A stretch of DNA of 54,583 nt from Algoriphagus boseongensis (GCF_004362805.1 NZ_SNYF01000012.1:1-54583); one strand, 5' to 3'. Counted from the first letter of the stretch, positions 17,000-26,134 are shown. Notes: generated by a model not told the origin, from the letters alone. Program-made: numbers and translations.

Positions 17000-18108
17000 T
17001 CTTTGCTGAAATAGATTAGGAGAAAAGGAATGATAAAGAAAGTCAGCAAAATATAGGCGAACCCTACGATTCGATTGTCCACAGCCTTTTTCCCCATATA
17101 ATTCGCCATTCGAACAGGAATTTTTCTGATTTCAGGAAAGGGCAAGAAAATCAGTGCGCCAATACTATTGAAAAGAATATGCACAATGGCTAGTGCAATA
17201 GCAGCTTCAGACTTGTACAGGGAAGCAATGACAGCAGTAATTGTGGTTCCTAGATTTGCTCCGATAATAAATGGGAAGCTCTTGGCGAGGCTAACTCGTC
17301 TATTTGCCACCAAGGGAACAACCAATGAAGTGGTAACTGTGCTAGATTGAACTAAAGCTGTGAAAAATGTACCATAAAGAAATGCCAAGCCTGTCTTTTT
17401 GAAAATCAGGTTATTGATATTATTAAAACTGTCCAGCACAAAGGATTTGTACATGGCAGTGGAAAGAATTTTTATAGCAGCAAAAACCGAGAAAACGGCC
17501 AAGATCATGGTCAAAAATGGAATACTAATATGATCTGTAATCCACTCTGTCAATGGTCTTGTGAAGAGCTTGTTATACACAATTGGTCCCTCAAAGGATT
17601 CATCAAAACCGAACCAGCCCACAATTTTTTGTGCCAATCCAGATAAAAAGCCTAGGTAAACTTCCAAAGGAAGTAAAATCAAAACAGTTAGAATATTGAA
17701 TAAATCGTGTACGATTCCTGCGGATAGGGCTCTTCTGAACTCTTTTTTCTCCATCAAGTAAGAAAAAGAAACCAAAGTGGAGGTCAACGTAGTACCGATA
17801 TTTGCACCAAGAACCATAGGGACTGCCTGTTGCAGAGTCATGTTTCCTGATGCTACGATTGCCACTATACTTGCCGTAACCGTTGAACTGCTTTGGATCA
17901 GAGCGGTAACCAAAAGTCCAATAAATAGACTGATAAAAGGATTTCTGGTAGCCTGAAGAATTTCGCCGGCCACTGTATCATTTATAGCGGCCATTGCTAC
18001 AGTGAGCAGATCAATTGAAAAAATAAACAGGATCAAACCCAACAAAACCGCGATCAGGTTTTTTGCTTTTTTATTTTTGTCAGGTTTTTGGATTCCCAAG
18101 TTTTCCAT
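16996..18108 (-). CDS. Na+/Pi cotransporter family protein
   Basis: A 370-residue membrane protein with about eight to nine helices and the duplicated NaPi-II core motif: LVTALIQSSSTVTASIVAI in the first half and FFTALVQSSTVTTSLVVPL in the second, each with a following GANIGTTLT / GANLGTTIT. These QSSS repeats form the sodium and phosphate site of the NptA/SLC34-type family. There is no C-terminal PhoU-like domain, unlike many bacterial homologues. It is divergent from a PiT-like gene, with a palindrome between them. Substrate phosphate is inferred from the family. Confidence 0.92.
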   Translation of the reverse strand: MENLGIQKPDKNKKAKNLIAVLLGLILFIFSIDLLTVAMAAINDTVAGEILQATRNPFISLFIGLLVTALIQSSSTVTASIVAIVASGNMTLQQAVPMVLGANIGTTLTSTLVSFSYLMEKKEFRRALSAGIVHDLFNILTVLILLPLEVYLGFLSGLAQKIVGWFGFDESFEGPIVYNKLFTRPLTEWITDHISIPFLTMILAVFSVFAAIKILSTAMYKSFVLDSFNNINNLIFKKTGLAFLYGTFFTALVQSSTVTTSLVVPLVANRRVSLAKSFPFIIGANLGTTITAVIASLYKSEAAIALAIVHILFNSIGALIFLPFPEIRKIPVRMANYMGKKAVDNRIVGFAYILLTFFIIPFLLIYFSKD

Positions 18109-18251
18109 TCATTCAAGGTAAAATTCAGTCAATACAACTCCTAATCGGGAATACCAGTATTCAGAATTTATCTAAAATATTTTGGCAAAAGTTGAAATTT
18201 TTTTGTGAAAAATCATTCCAAGAGTGGGCTATAGAAAAGATTTTCAGCATA

Positions 18252-18268
18252 GTTAACAATTTGTTAAC
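18252..18268. promoter_or_regulatory. 17-bp perfect palindrome, candidate operator
   Basis: GTTAACAA-T-TTGTTAAC is a perfect inverted repeat centred at 18260. It is 144 bases upstream of the Na/Pi gene and 56 upstream of the PiT-like gene start, immediately before the candidate -7 element of the latter. The position fits a dimeric regulator controlling one or both genes. It is not followed by a T run, so it is not a terminator. Confidence 0.5.
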
Positions 18269-18290
18269 ATGAGGTCCAATATATCTTCTG

Positions 18291-18298
18291 TAATTTTG
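18291..18298 (+). promoter_or_regulatory. Candidate promoter of the PiT-like gene (TAATTTTG)
   Basis: An exact TAnnTTTG element 26 bases before the start codon of the PiT-like gene. A TTG at 18261-18263, inside the palindrome, is 27 bases upstream, somewhat longer than the usual spacing. Confidence 0.45.
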
Positions 18299-18323
18299 AC
18301 CGTTTATCAGCCCTCTCCAGGCA

Positions 18324-19454
18324 ATGAAAAAAAAGCAAATCGATCAGAACATCAACCAAGATAAGCTTTCCAAAACCGCTTATTCCCTGTTTGACTTTAC
18401 AAAAAGCGAGCGTCCTTTTCTTGTAACCATCTGTGTTCTGATTTCTGTCGCAGGACTTATCACCCCCTATACTTATGCGGCAATGTGGTTTGGGTTTGCT
18501 CTGGCAGCCTACTCTGCCATTGCCAATGACAGTATCCAGACCATCGGGACATTTATTGCTTCCAATAGCAAGCGACCTTGGTGGTTGCTTTGGTTGTTTA
18601 TGGGCTTGATTTTCGTAGCCACGGTTACCTATAGTTGGTTTACATATGACGGAGATGTTAGTTATGAGCGCCTCAGCGTTCCAGGCTTAGAAAAGGCTCC
18701 TGAGAGCTTTGTATTTCTTCAGCTAGCAGCTCCAATAGTCCTACTCATCATGACTAGGATGAGAATGCCAGTATCTACCACCTTCCTTTTACTGAATGTT
18801 TTTACCTACAAAGCCGGAACCATCGTAGATGTCATGTTCAAAAGTTTTGTTGGATATATTTTGGCTTTTGGGATGGCCATTGTGGTTTGGTTTGTATTGG
18901 AGAGGTTCTTCAAGAACTATCTGAAAGGAGAAGCCAAGCCCTATTGGATGGTTTTGCAGTGGATTACTTCTGGAATTCTTTGGGCAGTTTGGATCATGCA
19001 GGACGCTGCAAATATTGCCGTATTCCTACCGCGACAATTGGATGTATTTGAATTTTCGGTATACACAGGTTTCGTATTCCTTGGTTTAGGATTTCTTTTT
19101 TATCTGAAAGGAGATAAAATTCAAGCCATTGTCAATGAAAAGTCAAATGTTACAGATGTAAGGGCGGCGACTATCGTGGATTTGGTGTATGCAATTATCC
19201 TTTTCTATTTTAAAATGTATAATAATGTACCAATGAGTACCACTTGGGTATTTATTGGACTTTTGGCAGGTAGAGAATTGGCCATAGCATTAGGTAAGCA
19301 TGGTAAAGCCAAAAAGCGAAATGCGTGGTTGGTTCGGGCTTTCAGATTAGGTAGAAAAGACGTTTTCAAAGCTTTGATAGGTTTGGTAGTTTCCTTGATT
19401 CTTGCAGTGATCATCAACAAGGGTGTTCGGGATGAAATCCTAGCCATGTTCTAA
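18324..19454 (+). CDS. PiT-like inorganic phosphate permease family membrane protein (divergent)
   Basis: A 376-residue protein with about ten hydrophobic helices. Two halves each echo the PiT signature: AIANDSIQTIGTFIAS with MPVSTTFLLLN in the first, and WIMQDAANIAVFL with VPMSTTWVFIGLLAG in the second. In classic PiT permeases these are GANDxANAxGT and PxSTTHxxxG; here the usual His after STT is replaced and the first motif lacks Gly. The repeats argue for the same inverted-repeat fold, so a transporter of phosphate or another oxyanion is likely, but substrate is not established. It is divergent from a Na/Pi-type gene, and tadA follows by 10 bases. Confidence 0.7.
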   Translation: MKKKQIDQNINQDKLSKTAYSLFDFTKSERPFLVTICVLISVAGLITPYTYAAMWFGFALAAYSAIANDSIQTIGTFIASNSKRPWWLLWLFMGLIFVATVTYSWFTYDGDVSYERLSVPGLEKAPESFVFLQLAAPIVLLIMTRMRMPVSTTFLLLNVFTYKAGTIVDVMFKSFVGYILAFGMAIVVWFVLERFFKNYLKGEAKPYWMVLQWITSGILWAVWIMQDAANIAVFLPRQLDVFEFSVYTGFVFLGLGFLFYLKGDKIQAIVNEKSNVTDVRAATIVDLVYAIILFYFKMYNNVPMSTTWVFIGLLAGRELAIALGKHGKAKKRNAWLVRAFRLGRKDVFKALIGLVVSLILAVIINKGVRDEILAMF

Positions 19455-19464
19455 ATTCCAAAAA

Positions 19465-19908
19465 TTGGAGCTTTTCACACACGAGTATTTCATGAATGAA
19501 GCCCTCAAGCAGGCAAAAATTGCCTTTGAAGAAGGGGAAATACCTGTTGGGGCAGTAATAGTTTCCAAGAATAAAATCATAGGAAGAGGGTATAATCAGA
19601 CGGAAAAGCTCCAAGATGTCACTGCTCATGCCGAAATGATTGCCATAACCTCAGCGGCAAACTATTTGGGAGCAAAATATTTAATTGACTGTCGACTTTA
19701 TGTGACCTTAGAGCCTTGCCCGATGTGTGCCGGTGCGCTTTTTTGGTCACAAATAGGGGAAGTTTATTATGCTGCCTCTGACCCGAAACGAGGTTTTCAC
19801 CAATGCAATGATTCCATGTTGCATCCCAAAACCAAAGTTTTTTCTGGCATAATGGCTGAACCTGCACAAGACTTGGTTAATGAGTTTTTCAAAAAGCTCA
19901 GAGAATAA
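19465..19908 (+). CDS. tadA: tRNA-specific adenosine deaminase TadA
   Basis: A 147-residue zinc deaminase that converts A34 to inosine in tRNA-Arg(ACG). The zinc/catalytic motifs are TAHAEMIAI and LEPCPMCAGALFWS. I use the TTG start because FTHEYFMNEALKQAK is conserved in TadA, whereas the next ATG would cut this helix. It follows the PiT-like gene by 10 bases and may be read with it. Confidence 0.95.
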   Translation: MELFTHEYFMNEALKQAKIAFEEGEIPVGAVIVSKNKIIGRGYNQTEKLQDVTAHAEMIAITSAANYLGAKYLIDCRLYVTLEPCPMCAGALFWSQIGEVYYAASDPKRGFHQCNDSMLHPKTKVFSGIMAEPAQDLVNEFFKKLRE

Positions 19909-20011
19909 GACTTTTTTTACAAGAAGAAACCTTTTTTGAAGAAGTCTGGTTGACAAAACACAGCTTAGCTGACGAAATTGTACTAAATGTTTAACCCTAA
20001 ATTTTAATAAA

Positions 20012-20617
20012 ATGGCTTTTACACTCCCATCATTACCTTATGCTTTTAATGCTCTTGAGCCGCATATCGATGCAAGAACAATGGAAATCCACCATGGAAA
20101 GCATCACAATGCGTACGTGACCAACCTAAACAACGCTATTGCCGGTACAGATTTAGAAAATAAGTCTCTGGAAGAGCTTATGCATGTAGCTGGTTCAAAC
20201 ACCGCAGTAAGAAATAACGGTGGTGGGCATTGGAACCACAGCCTTTTTTGGGAAATCCTTTCTCCAACTGGTGGAGGAGAACCTACAGGTGATTTGGCAG
20301 GAGCTATCAATGCTAAGTTTGGCAATTTTGACGGATTCAAAGAGGTATTCAATAAGGCTGCAGCAACCCGTTTTGGCTCTGGCTGGGCTTGGTTGATCGT
20401 AACGGCTTCAGGAACTCTGGAAGTAGTTTCTACTCCTAATCAGGATAACCCACTTATGGATGTTGCCGAAATCAAAGGTACTCCAATCCTTGGCTTGGAT
20501 GTGTGGGAACATGCCTACTACCTGCATTACCAAAACAGAAGACCTGATTACATCGGAGCATTCTGGAATCTAGTGAATTGGGCAGAAGTAAATAAGCGAT
20601 ATATGGCGGCTTTGTAA
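20012..20617 (+). CDS. sodA: Superoxide dismutase, Mn-type
   Basis: A 201-residue Fe/Mn SOD that converts superoxide to peroxide and oxygen. Metal ligands are in [19 protein letters not shown] and [12 protein letters not shown]. The residues [10 protein letters not shown] carry the glutamine typical of Mn enzymes, and GGHWNHS fits the Mn-type pattern, but cambialistic behaviour is possible. No signal peptide, so cytoplasmic. A terminator follows 22 bases after the stop; the gene appears monocistronic. Confidence 0.97.
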   Translation: MAFTLPSLPYAFNALEPHIDARTMEIHHGKHHNAYVTNLNNAIAGTDLENKSLEELMHVAGSNTAVRNNGGGHWNHSLFWEILSPTGGGEPTGDLAGAINAKFGNFDGFKEVFNKAAATRFGSGWAWLIVTASGTLEVVSTPNQDNPLMDVAEIKGTPILGLDVWEHAYYLHYQNRRPDYIGAFWNLVNWAEVNKRYMAAL

Positions 20618-20639
20618 GCCTAATTCAATGGAATAATAG

Positions 20640-20671
20640 AATCCCGGATCTTAACGATTCGGGATTTTTTT
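20640..20671 (+). terminator. Terminator after the SOD gene
   Basis: AATCCCG pairs with CGGGATT across a 15-base region and is followed by seven T residues. Confidence 0.8.
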
Positions 20672-20755
20672 GTCCTATACCGAATAAAATATTGTTCGGA
20701 TTTGATACAGTCATTTTTTTCGGAGAACCTCAAATCTGCTTTTTTAGCCATTTTG

Positions 20756-20771
20756 GAGGGGTTTTCCCCTC
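20756..20771. other. GAGGGG-TTTT-CCCCTC hairpin upstream of the TonB receptor gene
   Basis: A perfect 6-bp GC-rich stem with a TTTT loop, 60 bases before the receptor start codon. There is no T run after it, so a terminator is unlikely. It could lie in the 5' leader or be an operator. No promoter element is clear nearby. Confidence 0.35.
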
Positions 20772-20830
20772 TTGGCACTTCCTTTTCCTATAGAATGGTA
20801 CGAGTATAAACTAAGCCAATCTATTCAGTC

Positions 20831-23266
20831 ATGAAAACGACCAACTTTATTTTTCTTACCCTTCTTATTTATTTGCTTGGGGTAAGCAACCTTGCCGCCG
20901 CTCCAAAAGAAGTCGCAAAGATTTCCGGAAAGGTGGAAGATCAAAAAGGCCAGCCAGTGCCTTATGCTAACGTAGCCTTAATTTCAACAGAAGGAGGTTT
21001 GGTGGATGGAGCTGTTTCCGATGAGGACGGTAACTTCCTGATCGAGTCCGTGAAAAGCGCCAAAGTTAAACTGGTAGTATCCTCCATTGGGTACAAAACC
21101 TTCTCAACCGAACCTTTTGATCTTCAGCCTGGGATTTCCAAGGAATTTGGAAAGATCACTATCGAAGATGAAATGACCGGTCTGGATGAGGTTACTGTTA
21201 AAGCTTCCCGTCCTGAGATTATCATTGAGCCTGACAAAACCATTGTCAATGTGGAAGGAACTGTGATGGCTGAGGGCTCAAATGCCCTCGACGTGATCGG
21301 AAGATCTCCGGGTATCTATGTAGATCAGGATGGAAATATCAATCTTAATGGAAGAACCGGAGCCACTGTGATGATCAATGATCGTCCAAGCTACATGAGC
21401 GCGACCGACTTGGCTAATTTCCTTCGTTCCATGCCTGCAGATAATATCAAGAGTATTGAAGTGATCAATAATCCTTCTGCAAGATTTGATGCGGAAGGTT
21501 CAGCCGGTGTGATCAATATTCAATTGAAGAAAAACTCGGTTGATGGTGTATTTGGGAATATCCAGTTTGGAGGCCAATACAACGGCCAATATGCACCCAA
21601 TGGAGGAGCAACGCTAAATGTGAAAAAGGGCAAGTGGTCTACCAATGGCACCTTTAATTACAATGAATTTGCTAACTACAATGATTTAAACATTTATCGA
21701 AATTTCACTTTGGAAGAAGGAATTTCAAGCTTCAATCAGGAGTCCAGAATCACCTCTAGATATAAGACTCCTTCTTTTGTAGGATCTGCCAATTATGAAA
21801 TCAACAAAAATCAGAATCTGGCAATCAACGTTCAGGCATCTGCTTCTACTGACATCAATTCAAGTTCCTCAAAAAGCACGGTGACTAATCCAGGTTTGGA
21901 TTACAACAGCTACATCCAGTCCCTGAATGATGCAGAAGGAAAAAGAAACCGCTTGTTTTCCAATCTTCACTATGATGCAAAGTTGGATACTTTAGGTACC
22001 AAAATTTCAGCGGACGTAGATTTTACCGTGATGGATAATTCCAGTACTTCTCTTTTGGATAATAGTTACTGGGATGGTAATGATTCGAACTCTGGGACTG
22101 ACGATAGAATCCAAACATTGAACGACATGTATTACACGATTTTCACTTCCAAGGTGGACTTCACCAAACCATTGAAAGGTGGGAAAATCTTTGAAACTGG
22201 TTTAAAAGGAAGCTGGGTGCAATCTGACAATGATCTAGACTTAAGCCGGTCAGTTGGAGAAGGACCTTTTGAGCCAGATCCAAATTCCAATCGCTTTATC
22301 TATAACGAGAATGTATTGGCTGCCTATGCTTCTATCAAGGGTTCTTTCAATCCGAAAATTAGCTATCAGGTAGGCTTGAGAGGGGAATATTCAGATATCA
22401 CCGGAAACTCGGTGACTTTGGAGGAGGTCAATACCCAGCAGTACTTCAACTTATTCCCAAGTCTTTTTGTACAGCAAAAAGTGAGTGAAAAGTATCAAAT
22501 CGTGTACAATGCCAACCGTAGAATTACGCGTCCTAATTATCGCTTGCTGAATCCTTTTGTGTACTACATTGATCCTTTGACTTCAGAAAGAGGAAACCCA
22601 GGTTTGACGCCTCAGTATTCCACCAATTTTGAAATGAACCACGTGATCAATGGAGCGTTCCAGTTTACCTTGGGCTATAGCGTTACAGAAGATGCCTTTA
22701 TGCAGGTTTTTGAGCAGGATCAGGAGGAAAGAACCACTACTACCTTTACCGATAATTTTGACAAGACCAGAAATGCCAACTTTAGAGCGATTTTGCCTTT
22801 CGAGATCAAGAAGTGGTGGAATACCTCAAACATGGTGCAGGTGAATTATAACCAGTTCCAATCTCAAATCGGAGAAGATATCCTAGATGTAGGGCAGGTT
22901 TCTTATATGGTCAGAACTCAGCAAAACTTCACTTTGCCAAAAGGATTCAAAATGGAATTGATGGGGATGTATTTAGGCCCACAGATTTGGGGTCAAGGTT
23001 TGATCGAAGGTTTTGGATGGGTTGATTTGGGTGTGACCAAATCCATGATGAAAGACAAGCTTTCTCTTTCTGTAAACGGAACAGACTTGTTCAGAACACA
23101 AGTGATCAAAGCGAAAATTGACTTTGCAGAAATCGACACCTCATTTAGACAATACCGAAGCAATCAGGGAATTCGATTCACTTTGAGATACAACTTCGCC
23201 AAAGGGGAGAGCTTCCGAGTAAGATCTACCTCGGGAAGTCAGGAAGAACGAAATAGACTAGATTAA
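20831..23266 (+). CDS. TonB-dependent receptor-like outer-membrane beta-barrel protein
   Basis: An 811-residue protein: signal peptide (LLIYLLGVSNLAAA), a carboxypeptidase-regulatory-like domain (ISGKVEDQKGQPVPYANV, about residues 30-115), a plug domain (VIGRSPGIYVDQDGNINLNG ... IEVINNPSARFDAEGSAGVI), and a barrel with aromatic-rich strands to the C-terminus. The C-terminal barrel matches the outer-membrane beta-barrel type common in Bacteroidota rather than SusC. Ligand unknown; no SusD partner, ECF regulator or enzyme is adjacent, so a peptide or siderophore role is only a guess. A terminator closes the transcript. Confidence 0.93.
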   Translation: MKTTNFIFLTLLIYLLGVSNLAAAPKEVAKISGKVEDQKGQPVPYANVALISTEGGLVDGAVSDEDGNFLIESVKSAKVKLVVSSIGYKTFSTEPFDLQPGISKEFGKITIEDEMTGLDEVTVKASRPEIIIEPDKTIVNVEGTVMAEGSNALDVIGRSPGIYVDQDGNINLNGRTGATVMINDRPSYMSATDLANFLRSMPADNIKSIEVINNPSARFDAEGSAGVINIQLKKNSVDGVFGNIQFGGQYNGQYAPNGGATLNVKKGKWSTNGTFNYNEFANYNDLNIYRNFTLEEGISSFNQESRITSRYKTPSFVGSANYEINKNQNLAINVQASASTDINSSSSKSTVTNPGLDYNSYIQSLNDAEGKRNRLFSNLHYDAKLDTLGTKISADVDFTVMDNSSTSLLDNSYWDGNDSNSGTDDRIQTLNDMYYTIFTSKVDFTKPLKGGKIFETGLKGSWVQSDNDLDLSRSVGEGPFEPDPNSNRFIYNENVLAAYASIKGSFNPKISYQVGLRGEYSDITGNSVTLEEVNTQQYFNLFPSLFVQQKVSEKYQIVYNANRRITRPNYRLLNPFVYYIDPLTSERGNPGLTPQYSTNFEMNHVINGAFQFTLGYSVTEDAFMQVFEQDQEERTTTTFTDNFDKTRNANFRAILPFEIKKWWNTSNMVQVNYNQFQSQIGEDILDVGQVSYMVRTQQNFTLPKGFKMELMGMYLGPQIWGQGLIEGFGWVDLGVTKSMMKDKLSLSVNGTDLFRTQVIKAKIDFAEIDTSFRQYRSNQGIRFTLRYNFAKGESFRVRSTSGSQEERNRLD

Positions 23267-23273
23267 TAAGGGA

Positions 23274-23308
23274 CAAGCCTCTCAAATTTGAGAGGCTTTG
23301 TTTTTTTT
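23274..23308 (+). terminator. Terminator after the TonB receptor gene
   Basis: A 13-bp stem (CAAGCCTCTCAAA with TTTGAGAGGCTTG) with no unpaired loop bases in the simplest fold, followed by an eight-base T run. This also argues that the downstream TatD gene starts at 23333, not inside the hairpin. Confidence 0.85.
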
Positions 23309-23332
23309 AGGGAAAAGGTGAAGCTTAGCGCT

Positions 23333-23980
23333 ATGAAATTTTGGGATTTTCATACACACCAAGGGCAAAGTAGCGAATCCATTTTTAATTGGGATCTTTC
23401 GGGGGAAATCCCCGAAGGGAGTTTTTCTGTGGGCTTGCATCCCTGGTTTTTGGATCAAAATTGGGAGGAATCAATTAAGCTGGTGGAAAAGCTAGCAAAA
23501 CAAAATCAGGGAGTTTTAGCTATTGGAGAATGTGGCTTTGATCGTATTAAAGGACCAAAAATTGGCATCCAAAAAAAAGCATTTCAGGCTCAGGCAAGCC
23601 TAGCTAGTCAACTTGAAATTCCACTGATTCTTCATTGTGTGAAAGGGCATGATTTGTTGGTTGAGTATTTGAAGAACGAAAAAAATCCTCCCCCAATTAT
23701 CTGGCATGGATGGAATCTCAAGCCAGAATTAGCCAATCAACTGCTACTTTTTCCAGTCTATTTTTCCTTTGGGAAACATCTTTTAATAGAAAATAGCAAT
23801 GCTTCTCAATGGCTTAAGGATTGTCCCCAAAACAAGATTTTTTTGGAAACTGATGATTCCAATCTTCCAATTGCTCAAATTTATCAGGCTGCTTCCCTAA
23901 TTTTGGGCCTTTCTGAGCAAGACCTATCAGATCTTGTTCAGAAAAATTGGAATAGCATTTCATCAAGAAAAATCAAATGA
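23333..23980 (+). CDS. TatD-family metal-dependent hydrolase
   Basis: A 215-residue protein started at MKFWDFHTHQG, placing the first metal motif (DFHTH) at the N-terminus as in TatD. Further family features are VGLHPWF, AIGECGFDRI, ILHCVKGHD, IWHGWN and LETDDSNLP. It is shorter than typical TatD proteins (about 260) and the His/Asp ligands are in expected order. TatD proteins are metal-dependent nucleases or hydrolases; the substrate here is not known. It overlaps tcdA by four bases (ATGA). Confidence 0.88.
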   Translation: MKFWDFHTHQGQSSESIFNWDLSGEIPEGSFSVGLHPWFLDQNWEESIKLVEKLAKQNQGVLAIGECGFDRIKGPKIGIQKKAFQAQASLASQLEIPLILHCVKGHDLLVEYLKNEKNPPPIIWHGWNLKPELANQLLLFPVYFSFGKHLLIENSNASQWLKDCPQNKIFLETDDSNLPIAQIYQAASLILGLSEQDLSDLVQKNWNSISSRKIK

Positions 23981-24705
23981 GTGAATTTGCCTGGCTGAGC
24001 CGAACCGAACTGATAATCGGTAGGGAAGGTCTTGAAAAACTTGCCGGAAAGCATGTGCTGGTTGTTGGATTAGGAGGAGTGGGATCCTTTGCTGCCGAAT
24101 TTATTTGTAGATCCGGAGTCGGAGAAATGACCATTATCGATGGAGACACCGTGGATATTTCCAATGTTAATCGACAGCTTCCTGCTACCCAGCTCAATGT
24201 GGGCCAGTCCAAAGCGGAATGGATGGAGCAGCGCCTACTTTCGATCAATCCGAAATTGAAGATTCATACCATCCGTCAGTTTCTAAATCCCCATGACATG
24301 ACCGCCTTATTGCAGGCAAACGAGTTTGATTACGTGGTGGATTGTATTGACAGTTTCACACCAAAGCTGCACTTGATTGAAGGGGCATTCAATCGAGGAT
24401 TTCCTTTGGTTAGTTCCATGGGAGCTGGAGGAAAAGTAGATCCCACCAAAATTCAGGTGGTGGATATCTCCGAAACCTATGAATGTAAACTCGCGAAGTT
24501 TGTCCGGAAAAAGCTCCGCTATCGCAATATTAATTCCGGATTCAAGGCGGTATTTTCTACAGAAAGGGTAATCAAAGAAAGCCTGATGCTAACTGACGGG
24601 AAAAACTTCAAGAAATCAGCTTATGGGACCATGTCATTTCTGCCTGCTGCCTTTGGCTGTGCCTGTGCTGCAACAGTAGTCAATGATCTTCTCGCCTTTG
24701 ATTAA
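23977..24705 (+). CDS. tcdA: tRNA threonylcarbamoyladenosine dehydratase TcdA (CsdL-like)
   Basis: A 242-residue E1-like ThiF/MoeB-fold protein. The adenylate motif VVGLGGVGSFAAEF, IDGDTVDISNVNRQ, and VVDCIDSFTPKLHL are all present, and the C-terminal FGCACAATVVNDLL is typical. TcdA uses ATP to cyclise t6A37 to ct6A in tRNAs read by ANN codons. It starts within the TatD gene stop. Its stop codon shares TTAA with the convergent MaoC gene. Confidence 0.93.
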   Translation: MSEFAWLSRTELIIGREGLEKLAGKHVLVVGLGGVGSFAAEFICRSGVGEMTIIDGDTVDISNVNRQLPATQLNVGQSKAEWMEQRLLSINPKLKIHTIRQFLNPHDMTALLQANEFDYVVDCIDSFTPKLHLIEGAFNRGFPLVSSMGAGGKVDPTKIQVVDISETYECKLAKFVRKKLRYRNINSGFKAVFSTERVIKESLMLTDGKNFKKSAYGTMSFLPAAFGCACAATVVNDLLAFD

Positions 24706-25166
24706 TGAAAATGGTAAAGGAATACTAAAACGCCTGTGAAAGCAGGCTTTTTTTGATCCTTAATCTCCAGTTTCACTTCCACCTCAGCTTTTACTGTTCC
24801 CCGTAGGTTTGCCACGTTTTTTAATTTCGCCGCTAGTCTGACTTCGCTATCCACCGTCACTGCCTGAGCAAATCGCAAAGTCTCAATACCGTAATTGATC
24901 ATCATTTTGAGATTTTCCACCTTGACGATTTGATCCCAAAGGTGAGGGACAATGCTCAAGGTGAGGTAACCATGGGCGATGGTATTGCCAAAGGCGCCTT
25001 CTTTTTTGGCTCGTTCAGGGTCACAATGAATCCATTGGTGATCATGGGTGGCATCAGCAAAAAGATTGATTTGATTTTGGGTGATTCTGAAATAGTCCGA
25101 TGTTCCTAGATCTTGACCGTTGAATTTTTCAAAATCTTCAAAACTTCTTATAACAAGTACTGACAT
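24702..25166 (-). CDS. MaoC-family (R)-hydratase
   Basis: A 154-residue hot-dog-fold protein starting MSVLVIRSFEDFEKF. The hydratase-2 motif is seen in NLFADATHDHQWIHCDPERA, with the catalytic Asp and His spaced as in the family, followed by IAHGYLTLSIV. Likely (R)-specific enoyl-CoA hydratase or related thioester enzyme; substrate unknown. It is a single gene, convergent with tcdA with shared stop bases. A longer form starting 75 bases upstream is possible but looks unlike the family. Confidence 0.93.
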   Translation of the reverse strand: MSVLVIRSFEDFEKFNGQDLGTSDYFRITQNQINLFADATHDHQWIHCDPERAKKEGAFGNTIAHGYLTLSIVPHLWDQIVKVENLKMMINYGIETLRFAQAVTVDSEVRLAAKLKNVANLRGTVKAEVEVKLEIKDQKKPAFTGVLVFLYHFH

Positions 25167-25286
25167 TAATTGGTGGTTTTTATAAAATGAAATTAGTAAA
25201 GATTCCCTTCCAATTCCAAGAATTGGGATAAATGGAATCATTAGAATTTAATTTCTACTTTAGAGGCTAGAGATGAAAGTGATTTT

Positions 25287-25313
25287 TTGAGGTAAAGATT
25301 TAATTTACTTTTG
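25287..25313 (+). promoter_or_regulatory. Candidate promoter of the methyltransferase-mtgA pair
   Basis: TTG at 25287-25289 and TACTTTTG at 25306-25313 are 16 bases apart, close to the Bacteroidota TTG-N17-23-TAnnTTTG form. The -7 element ends 20 bases before the methyltransferase ATG. Confidence 0.5.
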
Positions 25314-25333
25314 ATAAATAACTCCTAATTCCA

Positions 25334-26128
25334 ATGAGCAATTACCTCCACGGCTTTGACTCTGAAGAGCAGCAGAGATTACTGGATCAGGCTGGTTTTT
25401 TGGCTCAAAAAATATATGCCGGGATTGATTTTTCAGGATGTAAAAATCTCCTTGAAATCGGAAGTGGAGTAGGGGCTCAGACGGCTGTTTTACTGGATTT
25501 ATATCCAGATTTGCACATTACCTGTGTTGATTTTTCAGAAAGTCAATTGCAAACTGCCAAGCAAAATCTCAAGGGGAAGGAGTCCCGGGTTACCTTTGTC
25601 CAGCAGGATGCGCAGGCACTTTCACTTCCCGACAAGTTTGATTCCGTATTTATTTGCTGGGCCTTGGAGCATATTCCTTCGCCGATCAAGGTTTTAGAAC
25701 ATTTAAAAGCTCATTTGACTGTGGGGGCGAAAATCTATATCACGGAAGTTTTCAACTCTACATTTTATTGCTTCCCATTTTCTCCGGGATTGGAAAAATA
25801 CTACCAAGCCTATAATGAGTTTCAGGAAAAATCAGGAGGCAATCCCGATGTAGGATCGCAACTGGGAAACTTATTGAATCAAGCAGGATTTTCGTCAATT
25901 TCGACTTGGAATCAAGGGTTTTTTCTGGATCAAAGCGCTCCGGAGCAGCTTAAATCCATGCTGGATTTTTGGAAAAAACTCCTGTTAAGTGGCGCTCCTG
26001 CGCTACTTCAAGCGGGATTAATTTCTCAAAACGAGGTGCAGGCTATGGAAAGAGAAATTGATTTGATCGGGCAGAATAAAAATGCCGTTTTTTTCTACCA
26101 ATTTGTGCAAGCATTTGCAACACTATAG
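25334..26128 (+). CDS. SAM-dependent class I methyltransferase
   Basis: A 264-residue methyltransferase with motif I LLEIGSGVGAQTAVLLDL, motif II (CVDFS), motif III (VFICWALEHIPSP) and a substrate region to the C-terminus. The fold is Methyltransf_11/25 type; substrate cannot be read from the sequence. mtgA follows by 6 bases, so a shared transcript is likely, but this gives no clear functional link. Confidence 0.9.
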   Translation: MSNYLHGFDSEEQQRLLDQAGFLAQKIYAGIDFSGCKNLLEIGSGVGAQTAVLLDLYPDLHITCVDFSESQLQTAKQNLKGKESRVTFVQQDAQALSLPDKFDSVFICWALEHIPSPIKVLEHLKAHLTVGAKIYITEVFNSTFYCFPFSPGLEKYYQAYNEFQEKSGGNPDVGSQLGNLLNQAGFSSISTWNQGFFLDQSAPEQLKSMLDFWKKLLLSGAPALLQAGLISQNEVQAMEREIDLIGQNKNAVFFYQFVQAFATL

Positions 26129-26134
26129 ACTGCT

